Below, piece after piece: positions 12,601-22,680 of a stretch of 64,000 nt of DNA. Position numbers and translations under genes: made by a program. Source of the stretch: Puccinia triticina (Eukaryota > Basidiomycota > Pucciniomycetes > Pucciniales > Pucciniaceae); contig NC_070566.1 of the NCBI RefSeq assembly GCF_026914185.1, positions 496,001-560,000 of the forward strand. The letters run 5' to 3'. The stretch's first letter is position 1, and every line of letters starts with the position of its first letter. A model generated the notes under the pieces. It saw only the letters and a program-made list of their open reading frames with translations. It was not told the DNA's origin and did not search any database.

Positions 12601-13387
12601 CAAGGCCTTTTAGCCGGATGGCCACCAGTACGTTTTCGAGCTGAGCTTTGCCGATCGGGGGTTCCTCGACCGGAGTGGCTGCGAGATGATAAGCAGGAGA
12701 TTGATTGCTGATTGTTGGTGGCTGGAAGGGCGAGAGGGATTGGCTGAGGCAGGCTGGAGATTGTAAGAGGCTGAGATGAGATTGGGATTTCTTGAGGAGA
12801 GAGGGGGATTGATTGAGGAGAGCTGGAGATTGGCTGCTAGAGGAGAGGGGGGTTGAGAATGGGGATGAGGTTGATGATTTCAAGCTTCTCAGCCTGTTGT
12901 GGTGCAGCGGGTTCGGAGCCCCGGGTAGGATCGACTTCTTTCTGGGGATTGCTTCAGCGGTTAGACTTGCTCTTAATGGCGAGTTGAGTGAGGTGGGGGG
13001 CAGTGTTTGATGAGGGATGAATTGAGGTGATCTGAGGGCGGGGTCCGGTCTTGTTATGAGGGGTGAGGTGGTTCTGATTCGTGTTGGGGTAGTTGGGGTG
13101 GTCAAGTTGAGTGGGCTGGATGATGGCTGGATGATAGCAGACTGGGGTCTAGCTTTCCTGATCTGAGTGGTGGTGGTGGTGTTCTGGTTGGTGGTCTGGA
13201 GTGGCTGTTTCCTGGTCGGGGTGAATCTGGATGATGAGTTGGTGGTGTTCAGGGTGGGTGTTGCTGGGCCTGCGGTTGGGGGGATGAAGAGTCCCGAGCA
13301 GATGGGTTTCTTGTCTGGGCTTGCTCGTGAGTGGACTGGGGTTGAGGGCCTTCGTTCGAAGTCACGGGGGTCGATCGAGCCGGCCAT
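9669..13387 (-). CDS. kinesin motor protein, kinesin-7/Kip2-like
   Basis: Microtubule motor of about 989 residues. Ten exons keep frame: 13387-12472, 12409-12340, 12269-12128, 12055-11646, 11563-11272, 11169-about 11068, 10959-10750, 10674-10369, 10299-10231 and 10121-9669. The first ~245 residues are Ser/Pro/Thr-rich, probably disordered, with many SP/TP sites. The motor begins near ENVLVAIRLKG. P-loop GQTASGKT is at 343-350, switch I NARSSRSH at 456-463, switch II DLAGNE at 490-495, and YRDSKLTQILQPSLSGKS follows. Charged coiled-coil segments (LQAQLRDAV; EKAEEERSKIKKQLNELQ; KLLEEKVELQAYEIACL) come after the motor, then a polar tail. The TDWNARSSRSH switch I and N-terminal extension resemble fungal kinesin-7 (Kip2), implying a plus-end-directed cytoplasmic role; that subfamily is inferred. 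The end of exon 6 is the least certain boundary. Confidence 0.92.
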
Positions 13388-13845
13388 GATCGCTTGCTGT
13401 CGCTTCGATCGATCGGGTGTATGCGCGTGCCTGCTGAGCACTGTCTTGCTGCAGGAAAACACTGATCCCCGGGTGAAGCGAGACTGGGGGCGGTTAATCT
13501 AACTGGAAACGCTAACACGCCATCGACGGAGTGCGTGGCCTGGAAAAACGGCGGCCGGGGAATCGAACGCGTCGTTGGTCAAGCAACATCTTCCTCAGCG
13601 CGCTGGCCGAAGGACATATCCCATTGTCTCCTCAAAGCACACCGAACTTATCAAAGTCCAGCTTGTCCCCGCTGCGATCGGGGGAACACCCATTTGGCCT
13701 GGTCGATACATAGCATTGAGATTTCTCCCACAGGGAGAGGATTAGGACAGATTAGGACTACATAATTTTGCAAATCAGCCACCAAAACCAGCAGATGCAG
13801 CTTTTGAGAATCCTGAGAAAGCAAAAAGGTTTGGCTGGGCAGCTC
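13388..13845. other. 5' flank of the kinesin gene
   Basis: About 460 bp between the kinesin start codon and the first base of the Copia target duplication. It should hold the kinesin promoter, but no TATA box or known operator is evident. The element nest begins immediately upstream of it. Confidence 0.4.
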
Positions 13846-13850
13846 CCCTT

Positions 13851-13975
13851 TGTTATATCAAAATATGTGTTTATTTCTATTTTTATATTTTTACATTTTC
13901 TCATGTCACTTTGTTTACATATTTTCTATATACATAGCTTGTAATGTTCTTAGTTTCTCATCAACCAAACTATGT
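13851..13975 (+). repeat. Copia 5' LTR, first part
   Basis: Matches the start of the 3' LTR at 26347, with one difference by eye (GTAATG at 13941-13946 versus GTTATG). It stops after ...AACTATGTA, where the LINE is inserted, and resumes at 19518. Confidence 0.95.
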
Positions 13976-14076
13976 AATCAGTTCTGTCCGCAACCACGCC
14001 GAAATTTTTAAAATCTACCCCACACACCCCCAAATCCCAAATACACCCCTCGCCCCTGACAGAACTTCCTCCCCCC

Positions 14077-15432
14077 ATGCCCACTGGCGACCCCCCACCC
14101 CTCGACCCCCCTCCCGGTATCCGCTCTGAATCGGTTCAGGTCCTCTCGGACTCGATTCACAACCCTCGAGACGCGCCTGTCGCCAACGACGCGTCGCCTG
14201 ACATCGTCATGACCTCCGCACCCGAACCGAGTCGGCTCCTCGAAACCCGTCTGCCAGCGCCCCCTGCGACTCCAGCGACCGAGGCCACGTCGGCGTCATT
14301 CCTCCGATCCCTTCTGGCCCGCCCAGAAAACCAAACCCATGACGGAAAAGTTGTTATGGACACGATGCTAATGTCCTTTCTACTTCAGCTCCTGGACAGC
14401 GAAGCCGAGCAAAAGCGCATGATCTTACGTACGATGGAAGAAATGCGCCAGACCATGCAGGAGATGAAACTCGCGATGGCGGACCTTCGCGAGCTACCAG
14501 GACGCGTCACAACCATCGAGGCAGGACAATTGACGCGAAAACAACCCGCAACGGTCAAATCCTACGCGTCGACTGCAGCTAAGCCGAAAGCCCCGCCCCC
14601 CCCTCCGACCAAGACTGAGATGACAGCGGCTCGGCCGGGCCTGACGATCATTCACGCCCGAGCGGGCACCACACCACTGAAGGAAGTAGACGCTGAAATC
14701 GTTGTCCGGAAAGCGAACGAGGTCCTTGACAAGATGAACGCCAACGTCCAGGGCGAGAAGGTTACGGTTAAGGCCGTCCGGTTCCTGCCATCTGGTGACG
14801 TGTCCTTCTACTCGAAAAACCGCCAACACAAAGAGTGGCTGATGCGCAACAAACATGAGTGGAGCAAGCAGGTTCACCCCGACTTAGAAGCGTCGCCAAG
14901 CACATATTCGGTCCTGGCCCACGGGATTCCCCGGACATTCAACGTCAACGCGGCAGCGAGTAAGATCGCCATCGCTGCGGACAACAACAATTTTGGTTCA
15001 GAAAAAATCTTCAGGATCCGATGGCTGGGAGGCTCCAGGGACCCGACGGACCCTCGGCAGGCCGGTACCATTGTTATATCTTTCACTGACCCTGCAACCG
15101 CTGACCTATTGGTTAAACAGCGAGGATTATTTTTGAGTGGCTGCTTTCATAGGGCCGAACGATTCAAGAAATTGCCGCCGCAGTGTTTCAAATGCCTGCA
15201 AATGGGCCACTTTGGCAAATGGTGCCGGGCTGACCCGAAGTGCGGTAAATGCGGAGCTAAGCACGAGACTCGGGACTGCCAGGAGGCAGCAAGCTCAGGA
15301 GGAAAGCTGTGTGTGATCTGTAAGGACGCCGGCAAGGGGAAGGGAGTTTGGGAAACCCACACGCCTTTTGATAAGGCGTGTGAGGTGAAACGGGCATGGC
15401 TACTTTCTAAAAATCACCTCCGCAATGAATAA
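14077..15432 (+). CDS. LINE ORF1, Gag-like nucleic-acid-binding protein
   Basis: A 451-residue protein expected to coat the LINE RNA and act as chaperone in the ribonucleoprotein. The N-terminus is Pro-rich and polar, followed by a Met/Glu-rich likely coiled coil (about residues 95-150). The C-terminus carries zinc knuckles: CFKCLQMGHFGKWC (CX2CX4HX4C) near residue 368, CGKCGAKHETRDC just after, and a looser Cys/His cluster beginning CVICKD. The ATG at 14077 is the first in frame. The stop TAA overlaps the ORF2 start codon region by 8 nt (15425-15432), suggesting termination-reinitiation to express ORF2. Confidence 0.9.
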   Translation: MPTGDPPPLDPPPGIRSESVQVLSDSIHNPRDAPVANDASPDIVMTSAPEPSRLLETRLPAPPATPATEATSASFLRSLLARPENQTHDGKVVMDTMLMSFLLQLLDSEAEQKRMILRTMEEMRQTMQEMKLAMADLRELPGRVTTIEAGQLTRKQPATVKSYASTAAKPKAPPPPPTKTEMTAARPGLTIIHARAGTTPLKEVDAEIVVRKANEVLDKMNANVQGEKVTVKAVRFLPSGDVSFYSKNRQHKEWLMRNKHEWSKQVHPDLEASPSTYSVLAHGIPRTFNVNAAASKIAIAADNNNFGSEKIFRIRWLGGSRDPTDPRQAGTIVISFTDPATADLLVKQRGLFLSGCFHRAERFKKLPPQCFKCLQMGHFGKWCRADPKCGKCGAKHETRDCQEAASSGGKLCVICKDAGKGKGVWETHTPFDKACEVKRAWLLSKNHLRNE

Positions 15433-18400
15433 TATAGGCCCAATACTAACCCCTGTTGTTCCTAGTTCCTCAGTTGTAGATACTCATCTTTTTGTGCCAA
15501 GCAATAAAGACTTTGTGCCCTCTTCTATTGTGCAGTTGAACTGCCATAATAGCCGAGCGACAACCTACAGTATTCTCAACACTGAGCTTAGCTCGGTGGT
15601 TTCTCTTATTATTCAAGAACCTTGGGTCAATCCGCTGACTTGTCTTCCTCCCGACCACGAGGCTTGGTGGACCTTTTGTAGCCCGGAACATCGACCAACA
15701 GATCTCAAGGACAAGCACCGGACGGTGACTTACGTTCGGAAGTCAATTGCCTCTCAGGACATTAATGTCCTGGGAGGCAGCGGTAAGTTTTTTATTGCCT
15801 TAGAGTTAACCTTGCTGACAGGGACCCGATTGAGGGTTTTGAATGCGTACAATCCACCAGGCACAACCAAGGGAGTCGACCGGATCAGGAGCTGGCTGGA
15901 AGTCGCCAACGACCGGCGCGTGGCATCGGTCATTGGTTTGGACTCCAACCTCCACCACCGATCTTGGAACCCACCGGGCTACACACACGCCCATAAAGAG
16001 GCGAAGGCTTTAGTTCAGATGTGCGGCAGACATGGGTTTAGGCTGATTTCTGAAAAGGACGCCCCCACATTCATTTCCAGTCGGGGATCGAGGACTACTA
16101 TCGACCTCACGTGGTCAAATTTCCGCGCCTCCCAGTTAATCCTCCGTACGCTGACCTCCTCGGACAACCACGGGTCAGATCACCAGAAGCTCATCACGGA
16201 GCTACGAGACTCCCCACCGGCACCGGTATACCGGGTGGCGGCCCCCAGGCCGGCGGAGCTGGACCGAGAGAGTTTACGGGAAACGGCACGGGACACACTC
16301 AACCGGCTAAGTTCCCTTTCACCACATCTAAGCATTGACGAGACTGAGGAGAGGCTGACTTCGGGGCTACTCAACGCCTGGCTGGCTCAGGGAAAACGGA
16401 AACGAGTCGACCACGCCAAGATCAAAAAATGGTGGGACAAGGAGATCCTCGGGCCCTTGGTTAAGATACGAAATAAGTGCCGGCGCCTTTTAGTCATGGC
16501 CCCTACACAGGTCAATACTGACCGTTTCAATTATTGGAACGACAGGTTCCGCGGAGAGGTTAACAGGCTCAAACAACAGCATTGGCGGAACTTTCTGGCT
16601 TCGACCGACGCAACAACGGTCTTTCAGGCCCTACATTTCACCAAACCAAGGAGCGGGGGAGGCGTTCTCCCACTGCGCAACTCGATCGGCGGCTTCACCT
16701 CAAACAAGGAGGAGCAGGCGGCGCTCCTCTTCGCCGGCACTTCGGTTGTTGAAAGCACATGTGATCTGTCGGATGTTCCCCCAGCGGAACCCTCCTCTTT
16801 TGTGGTGTACCCCCCCATCACGGGCGAGGAGGTGGCAGGGGTCCTTAGTAGACTGGCAAAGAAAAAGGCCGCAGGCCCGGATCGCATCCCAAATGAAGTT
16901 CTCACGATTCTGGCACCCGAGATTGCTGACCCCCTTTCTTCCTTCTTTAATAGGTGCATCAGGGAGGATTGCTTCCCCACCGGGTGGCGCACCGCCACCA
17001 CCGTCATCATCCGGAAATTTGGAAAGCCTGACTACACCGTTCCAGGGGCGTATCGACCAATTGCCCTACTCAGTTCCACCAGTAAGGTGTTCGAGACCGT
17101 CCTTGCTGACCGTCTCACTTTCTGGGCAGAATCCAACACCATCATCCCCGACGGACACTCCGGAGGTCGTCGAGGGAAGGGGTGTGACGACGCGCTGATG
17201 GCGCTTACAATGTGGGTGAAGAGAAAGTGGAGGGAAGGTAAAACGGTCTCGGCCCTCTTCCTCGACGTGAAGTCGGCCTATCCATCGGTCGACCCCCGGC
17301 GCCTCGTGCACTCTCTTCGACAAAAAGGATGCCCGACGTACCTTTGGAAGATCATAGCACGATTCTTGGAGGGTCGCCGCACAAAGCTGCGGCTGGCGGA
17401 CTTTGAATCAGCTGAGTTTAAGATTGAGAAGGGACTCCCGCAGGGTTCCCCCTTATCAGTCATTCTGTACATACTTTACAACTCTGATTTACTGATCAAA
17501 GAGTTTTGTTTTGACAGGGACGAAGTCTCCCTGGGCTTCATAGATGACGTGGTCCATCTTGTGGCGGGGAAAACTGCCGAGGGGGCCAGGACGGGTCTCA
17601 TGACGCTAGCGGAGGCTTCACTTCGGTGGGGCAAAAGCCACGGAGCTATTTTTGACAGCCGGAAAGCTCAATACGTGGCTTTTACCCACGCCAGATCGGC
17701 TAAGTTACCTTTTGTGTTTGACGGTCAAATCTTGGAGCCCCAACGGGAGGTCAAATGGCTGGGCCTCTGGCTGGATGAGAAGCTGACCTTCAGTAGACAG
17801 CTAACTCAGGTGAAAAAGAAAGCTGACGACACGATGGGACAGCTTCTGAAAATAGGCAGTTCGTCCTGGGGGGTGAGGGAGCAAGAGCGAGGGCTGCTGA
17901 TCTCGGCTGTCCTTGTCCCTAGGGCCCTCTACGGGGTACAAGTCTGGTTCACCTCCAGCAATAAGGCGAAAGTGACGGCACTGCTCGGGCAGATTGAGCA
18001 CTCGGCGGCCCGGTTCGCGTTGGGGGCATTAAAATCCACGCCGATTAAATATCTCGATAAGTACCGGCCTTTTAGGAGTATTGTGCAGACGGCCACAAAT
18101 CGGATAAACAACTTCTTCCTCTCGAAGCTAACCAGGTTTGCGTACAGACCTTCGGCGATCGAGCAACAGATCAGAACGGAACTGGCGTGGCAGGCTAGGT
18201 CATTCCCCAGCCCGGCGCATGCGGCCATCACGCGCGAGGCCTTGGCGCCCTTGGCGACAAAGCGGCTTGAGGAGATCAACTTCTTCTCTGAATCCCACCC
18301 CCCTTGGAGTCTAGGACGGAAATTGGAATTGGTGGTCGACAGGGTCAACAAACAAGAGGCTAAAAGATCGATTTCTTCTATGCTCAACTCATTGAATCCT

Positions 18401-19243
18401 AAGTCTGACTTGGTTATTTTTACGGATGGATCAGCCCACCCGGAGGAAGGGTTAGGAGCGGCGGCAGTGACGGGGGATGGCTTGTCGAGCAGGCTCGCTT
18501 TCTTGGGCCCTCAAGGCACGGCTTCCAACTTCGAATGCGAATTGGTGGGCATCAGGCTTGGGCTAGAATTGGGGCGCATGGCACAACTCCCGATCTCAGG
18601 CGCTCGGGTTATCATTTTAACGGACAGTCAAGCCGCGATTGAACGGCTAAAGTACCCTAGGGCCCCCAAACCGGGCCAATACCTTGTTTCTCAGATTCAG
18701 GAAATAGCTGACGCCATCCCACCGTCGACACAGGTGGTGATCCGATGGTGTCCGGGTCACATAGGGATTGAAGGAAATGAGATGGCGGATAGGAAGGCGG
18801 CGGAGGCCCGGAACCCCGTCTTTCTCGACGAATCCATCAAGGGCAGCGCGACAGCGGTAAGATCTTCGCTGACCCGGAAAGAGAAGCTATGGCGGAAGTC
18901 GCCGCGCACGGCCTTCGGCGCTCAGGCCGCTCTGCACCAGCTACGATCAGGTCACGTCCCACTAAACGCTCACCAGTTCAAATGCAAGAAGGCTCCATAT
19001 CCGATATGCTCGACGTGTGGGGTCGTAGAATCAGTTGATCATTATCTTGTTTCCTGTTCCAGGTTCCGCGGGGCAAGATCGAGTGCAAGAAGGATCCTCT
19101 ATGCTGAAAGGATCAGGGAATTGTCGGCCAGAACCCTCCTCCATGACGCGAGAGCATTTAAGGCAACAGAAACATTCATCCGAACCTCGGCCAGACTCCC
19201 CCAGTTCCGCAGGGTAGAGGACGCCGAGGGAACCCACCAATGA
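15425..19243 (+). CDS. LINE ORF2: endonuclease, reverse transcriptase, RNase H
   Basis: A 1272-residue polyprotein for target-primed reverse transcription. The AP-type endonuclease spans about 30-260: Asn of QLNCHNS, Glu65 of QEPW, Asp173 of LDSNLHH and the SDNHGSDH end motif. The RT domain runs about 465-760, with AAGPDRIPNEV, the GYRPIALLSS-like block AYRPIALLSS, GLPQGSPLS and the catalytic box FIDD near 705. That box is usually F/YADD; Ile in place of Ala is unusual but both Asp are kept. RNase H spans about 995-1110 (IFTDGSAH, FECELVGI, LTDSQAA, GNEMADRKAA), with its acidic residues retained. A Cys/His finger CSTCGVVESVDHYLVSC lies near 1194. No stops or frameshifts. The start overlaps the end of ORF1. 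Confidence 0.93.
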   Translation: MNNIGPILTPVVPSSSVVDTHLFVPSNKDFVPSSIVQLNCHNSRATTYSILNTELSSVVSLIIQEPWVNPLTCLPPDHEAWWTFCSPEHRPTDLKDKHRTVTYVRKSIASQDINVLGGSGKFFIALELTLLTGTRLRVLNAYNPPGTTKGVDRIRSWLEVANDRRVASVIGLDSNLHHRSWNPPGYTHAHKEAKALVQMCGRHGFRLISEKDAPTFISSRGSRTTIDLTWSNFRASQLILRTLTSSDNHGSDHQKLITELRDSPPAPVYRVAAPRPAELDRESLRETARDTLNRLSSLSPHLSIDETEERLTSGLLNAWLAQGKRKRVDHAKIKKWWDKEILGPLVKIRNKCRRLLVMAPTQVNTDRFNYWNDRFRGEVNRLKQQHWRNFLASTDATTVFQALHFTKPRSGGGVLPLRNSIGGFTSNKEEQAALLFAGTSVVESTCDLSDVPPAEPSSFVVYPPITGEEVAGVLSRLAKKKAAGPDRIPNEVLTILAPEIADPLSSFFNRCIREDCFPTGWRTATTVIIRKFGKPDYTVPGAYRPIALLSSTSKVFETVLADRLTFWAESNTIIPDGHSGGRRGKGCDDALMALTMWVKRKWREGKTVSALFLDVKSAYPSVDPRRLVHSLRQKGCPTYLWKIIARFLEGRRTKLRLADFESAEFKIEKGLPQGSPLSVILYILYNSDLLIKEFCFDRDEVSLGFIDDVVHLVAGKTAEGARTGLMTLAEASLRWGKSHGAIFDSRKAQYVAFTHARSAKLPFVFDGQILEPQREVKWLGLWLDEKLTFSRQLTQVKKKADDTMGQLLKIGSSSWGVREQERGLLISAVLVPRALYGVQVWFTSSNKAKVTALLGQIEHSAARFALGALKSTPIKYLDKYRPFRSIVQTATNRINNFFLSKLTRFAYRPSAIEQQIRTELAWQARSFPSPAHAAITREALAPLATKRLEEINFFSESHPPWSLGRKLELVVDRVNKQEAKRSISSMLNSLNPKSDLVIFTDGSAHPEEGLGAAAVTGDGLSSRLAFLGPQGTASNFECELVGIRLGLELGRMAQLPISGARVIILTDSQAAIERLKYPRAPKPGQYLVSQIQEIADAIPPSTQVVIRWCPGHIGIEGNEMADRKAAEARNPVFLDESIKGSATAVRSSLTRKEKLWRKSPRTAFGAQAALHQLRSGHVPLNAHQFKCKKAPYPICSTCGVVESVDHYLVSCSRFRGARSSARRILYAERIRELSARTLLHDARAFKATETFIRTSARLPQFRRVEDAEGTHQ

Positions 19244-19483
19244 TCTCCTCAAGACGGCAACCTCACCGAACCCCTGGATCTTTCCTCCCCCCTTTTCTTC
19301 CCTCTTTTTCCCTTTTCTCATTTCTCATCTCTCAACACCATACATTAAAATAAATGGCGGTACCCTCCACAGAAATTTAGTTGTTCTTCTCCTCTCTATT
19401 TACATAGATACTGTTGTCACTCTTCGACAGTCTTTGTCAGTCAGATGAATATGCATAGTGCGCAATGTTAAACCAAATCTGCA

Positions 19484-19517
<34 letters not shown>
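19244..19517 (+). other. LINE 3' UTR and poly-A tail
   Basis: Pyrimidine-rich trailer after ORF2, ending GCACT and then an uninterrupted run of 32 A. The long pure tail fits a recent retrotransposition. Confidence 0.85.
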
Positions 19518-19519
<2 letters not shown>

Positions 19520-19620
19520 TATTTACAAACCATACAAATACTTGCTCTCTCTCTCGAAATACATTTTTCCCTTGGGGGAGTTTTTCATCTCATTCTAGTT
19601 TTAGGATACACAGTTCTACA
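19518..19620 (+). repeat. Copia 5' LTR, second part
   Basis: Continues the LTR after the LINE, beginning with the duplicated target bases and ending GTTCTACA. By eye it matches the 3' LTR through 26571 without difference. Confidence 0.95.
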
Positions 19621-19632
19621 GGTTATGAGCCC
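19621..19632 (+). other. Copia primer binding site, half-tRNA-iMet type
   Basis: GGTTATGAGCCC starts right after the LTR. It is the complement of the conserved anticodon region of initiator-Met tRNA (GGGCTCATAACC), not of a tRNA 3' end. Ty5 and Drosophila copia are known to prime from a cleaved half-tRNA of this kind, so the same mechanism is inferred here. Confidence 0.75.
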
Positions 19633-19794
19633 GCGCTGTGACCAGCGGGGTGTCAACTCTCTTCATTAAAAGTATCTCCATCCTTCTGTGGAGCTTATAT
19701 CGTTATATCTTCATCCTTCCGTGAAGCTAAAACACCCCCAAGAATCATCTCCGACATATCATCCTTCTGTGATTAACGGATACTTTCAAGATTT

Positions 19795-21033
19795 ATGGTT
19801 AATACACGGTCAGATTGGCCAGACCTTGTTACTCCTGATTTCACAGCCAGAGTAACCCCACCCCGTCGACCCCTCCATTCAATCCCGGAAGAGTCCTTTG
19901 ACTCTAACCCCTTCCTATCCACCGATTCCTCCTTATCCTCTGACACCATGTTGCACGACCAGTCTCACATTCCTTTTCCGTCATCCTCTACCGACCAACC
20001 CCCACCAAATCAAACTTCGCCTACAGTTCAGCCCGGATCCAATGAATCCCTGCCTCCTGAGTTGCTTGACACCATTCTGGCCCGCAAACTTGATAAATCT
20101 GGCCTAGGCGGTATTGACGACAACCTCCTCAAAATTCTTCTCATTCGAAATCTCACGGCATCCAACCAGACAGCTGCAACTGCTTCAAATACTCTGGCCG
20201 CCAATCAACTCCAATGGCAGCAACTCGGAAAGTCGGTCGATCCTCAACTATCGCTGGACAGCAGCAATTTCCCTCTCTGGTCGGCGGCAGTGAACAACAC
20301 GGTCAGAGGGATCACTCATAACAAAAAGTTTTTTGAGACCGACACCTCGGCAACCGACCCGGCTACTTCAAACGGCATCTTGGTGCTTTTGCAACACTCA
20401 ATTGATTCGGCGCTATGCCCTTCCCTCAACGGGTTGACAGCGTATGGGGCCTACAACTCCTTGAAAGGACGATTCGCGGGCACCTCCTGGTCTCTCCTCC
20501 TTCGGCGTTGGTCTGACATTGCACAGGCCCCAGCTGCATCAGACTCGCTATCGTCCAGCTATGAGGCTTTGAAGCGGAGCTGGTACAATTTGGATGAGAG
20601 GCTGGGGGGATTGACCAAAGATGAGTTATTATCTTTGTCTTTCCACTCCATTGCCCATCGATATCAGCAGGCCATTGCTGACTCCATGGATGCTCGGATC
20701 GCAATCAAACCGGATTTTGTGATCAGCCTGGATGAAATTCTTCAAATGGCAACTCGACTTCACCAGTCAGTGTCGGCTACGGGGACGGCTTTGGCAATGG
20801 CAATGTCGTCTCAGGGGTATCGTGGTGGACCACCCGGACAATCTCGAGGTGCGCACGGTTGAGGCGGATTTCGTGGATCCCGTGGTATGCCAAGGCAGTC
20901 AGGGCAGGGAACACAATCGACTTCTTCGGCTTCGGTTCCTCCTCCAGACAACTGGGCAAAGCAATACCTGACACCTGACTATCCCTGCCATGTTTGCTGG
21001 TAATGGGGTCACTGGGGACCGGATTGCCCTTGC
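19795..21033 (+). pseudogene. Copia gag with zinc knuckle, two internal stops
   Basis: The ATG at 19795 opens a 355-codon frame with a UBN2-like gag core (residues ~150-340, with SSNFPLWSAAV and GLTKDELLSLSFHSI). A TGA at 20860-20862 interrupts an Arg/Gly-rich tail; the frame then continues as GGFRGSRGMP. A TAA near 21001-21003 falls inside a CX2CX4HX4C knuckle (CHVCW-stop-WGHWGPDC). Both stops fit single C-to-T changes (CGA to TGA, CAA to TAA). In an intact element this part would package RNA. Confidence 0.85.
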
Positions 21034-22680
21034 GTGAAGAAAAATCAGCCCCCACTTGAAGATCCTCGACGAAACAACCCGGGATGGAGACCCCAGAAGT
21101 CAAGCGTCTTGTCCGGTCGTCTTGTCACCAAGCCAGGCGAGCTTGCTTCGATCTCTGCGCCTCCAGAAAGTCAGGACGATGTACTCTGCAACACCGGAGC
21201 AACACATCATGTAACGTCGCACTCCAATTTTTTTGTGAACCTTCAGCCTGCTAATATGCAGCTACGCGTCGCGTCTCAAGAGCGCATTCCCGTAGGCGGG
21301 ATCAGAGATGCCGTCATTCCAACGCGGTATGGACATCTGAAGCTCAGCAACGTCCTCTTCATCCCTCAAGTGTCTGGCACGGTGGTCTCAGTCGGCTATT
21401 TCGATAAATGGGACGGCTCGGTTAAGTTTGACGGCGGTCTTTTCTCATTTCATCAGGACGGTGTCGCATTTCACACGTACACCCGAACCTATCAATGGTT
21501 CATCCCATATTCAAAATCTCCGGTTGTTTCCGTCTCAAGTCCCCAACTGTCTAGTATCTCTGCATCATCTCTCTGGCACGATTGCCTCGGCCACATTGCT
21601 GTTTGTTTCTTCAATCGCACTATTTCTCGTCAATGTGTTTCCGGAATCCCTATGAAAAAATTGTCTCTGCCTAAGTCGAAATGTCATTCATGTTCTCTTG
21701 CAAAAAGCACGCACACACCGGTACAATCACCGTCCCGTGAGATTGCCGGCGCTCCGGGAGATGTAATTGCAATCGATTTGGTTGGTCCTTTTCCTGAGGC
21801 ACTGGATGGGAGTACTTACGGGCTTGTGTTACATGATGTCTTTTTGAGAATGACTTCGGTGGTTGGTTTGAAGAACAAGGCGGCGGCAGGGAAGGCAGTA
21901 TCGGACTGGATTTTGGATTTCAATTGGTTATCCCCTCATACGGTGAAGGCAATTTGGTCGGATAACGCGGGGGAGCTAACGTCGAACAAATTCAATAAGT
22001 TCTTGAAGGATCTCAACATCAGACATGAACTCAGCATACCTTACAAACATCACCAAAACGGCAATGTCGAGCGCACCAATCGCACCCTTCTCGACATGGC
22101 GCGAACGTTCATTGTACATGCTAAGTTACCCAGTTCTCTCTGGTTTTTGGCTATGAAACAGGCCGCGTACATCTTCAATTGCATTGTTCATACTGATGCA
22201 GAAAAATCACCTTACGAGCTGTCTTTAGGCAAGCAGCCTTCTCTTGACATGGTTCGAGTCTTTGGCTGTCGGGCGTATCTTCACGACATCAACTACCCCA
22301 AACAGTTCGTACCGCGATCCACGGCTCTGATACATGTCGGCGTTTTGGATGAGTCGCATGGCTGGCTTCTCTGGAACCCGGTATCAAAGAAACTCGAACG
22401 CGGCGCTTCTGTGATCTTTCATGAAGATGATCTACCTTTGCAAATAACAAACTCAGGGTCGGTCAACGCTATCCTCAACTCCATTCACGTGGACCGCCTT
22501 GGCGACTTGTGTCAACTTTGCGAGCTAGAGCTTCAAGACGCTTGCTTGGAGTCTGCTGTTGCTGAGTCCCCTTTCACATCTGACGCCCCGTTTACGTATC
22601 GTCAGGCAATTAACTCTACTCTTCACGCTGAGTGGAAGGCGGCGATCGACACTGAGATAGGAATGATGGTCGATCTTTGA
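21034..22680 (+). pseudogene. Copia protease and integrase segment
   Basis: Same frame as gag. The protease box reads CNTGATHH where Copia has DTGA; the catalytic Asp is Asn (GAC to AAC), which should kill proteolysis. The GAG-pre-integrase zinc module follows (LWHDCLGH ... CHSCSLAKS). The integrase core keeps all three acidic residues: Asp in AIDLVGPFPE, Asp in IWSDNAGE and Glu in GNVERTNRT. The segment ends at a TGA (22678-22680) just before the RT domain, in a Leu-stop-Val-Trp context, again compatible with CGA to TGA. Confidence 0.88.

Larger units (their letters stand above)
13976..19517 (+). mobile_element. non-LTR retrotransposon (LINE), apparently full length
   Basis: About 5.54 kb: a ~100-bp leader, ORF1, ORF2, ~240-bp trailer and a 32-A tail (19486-19517). 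It sits inside the Copia 5' LTR. The LTR sequence ATGTA occurs just before it and is repeated directly after the poly-A (first A ambiguous), so the target duplication is 4-5 bp. The presence of endonuclease, RT and RNase H fits the Tad1 or I groups known in fungi. Both ORFs are unbroken, so it could be active. Confidence 0.93.
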
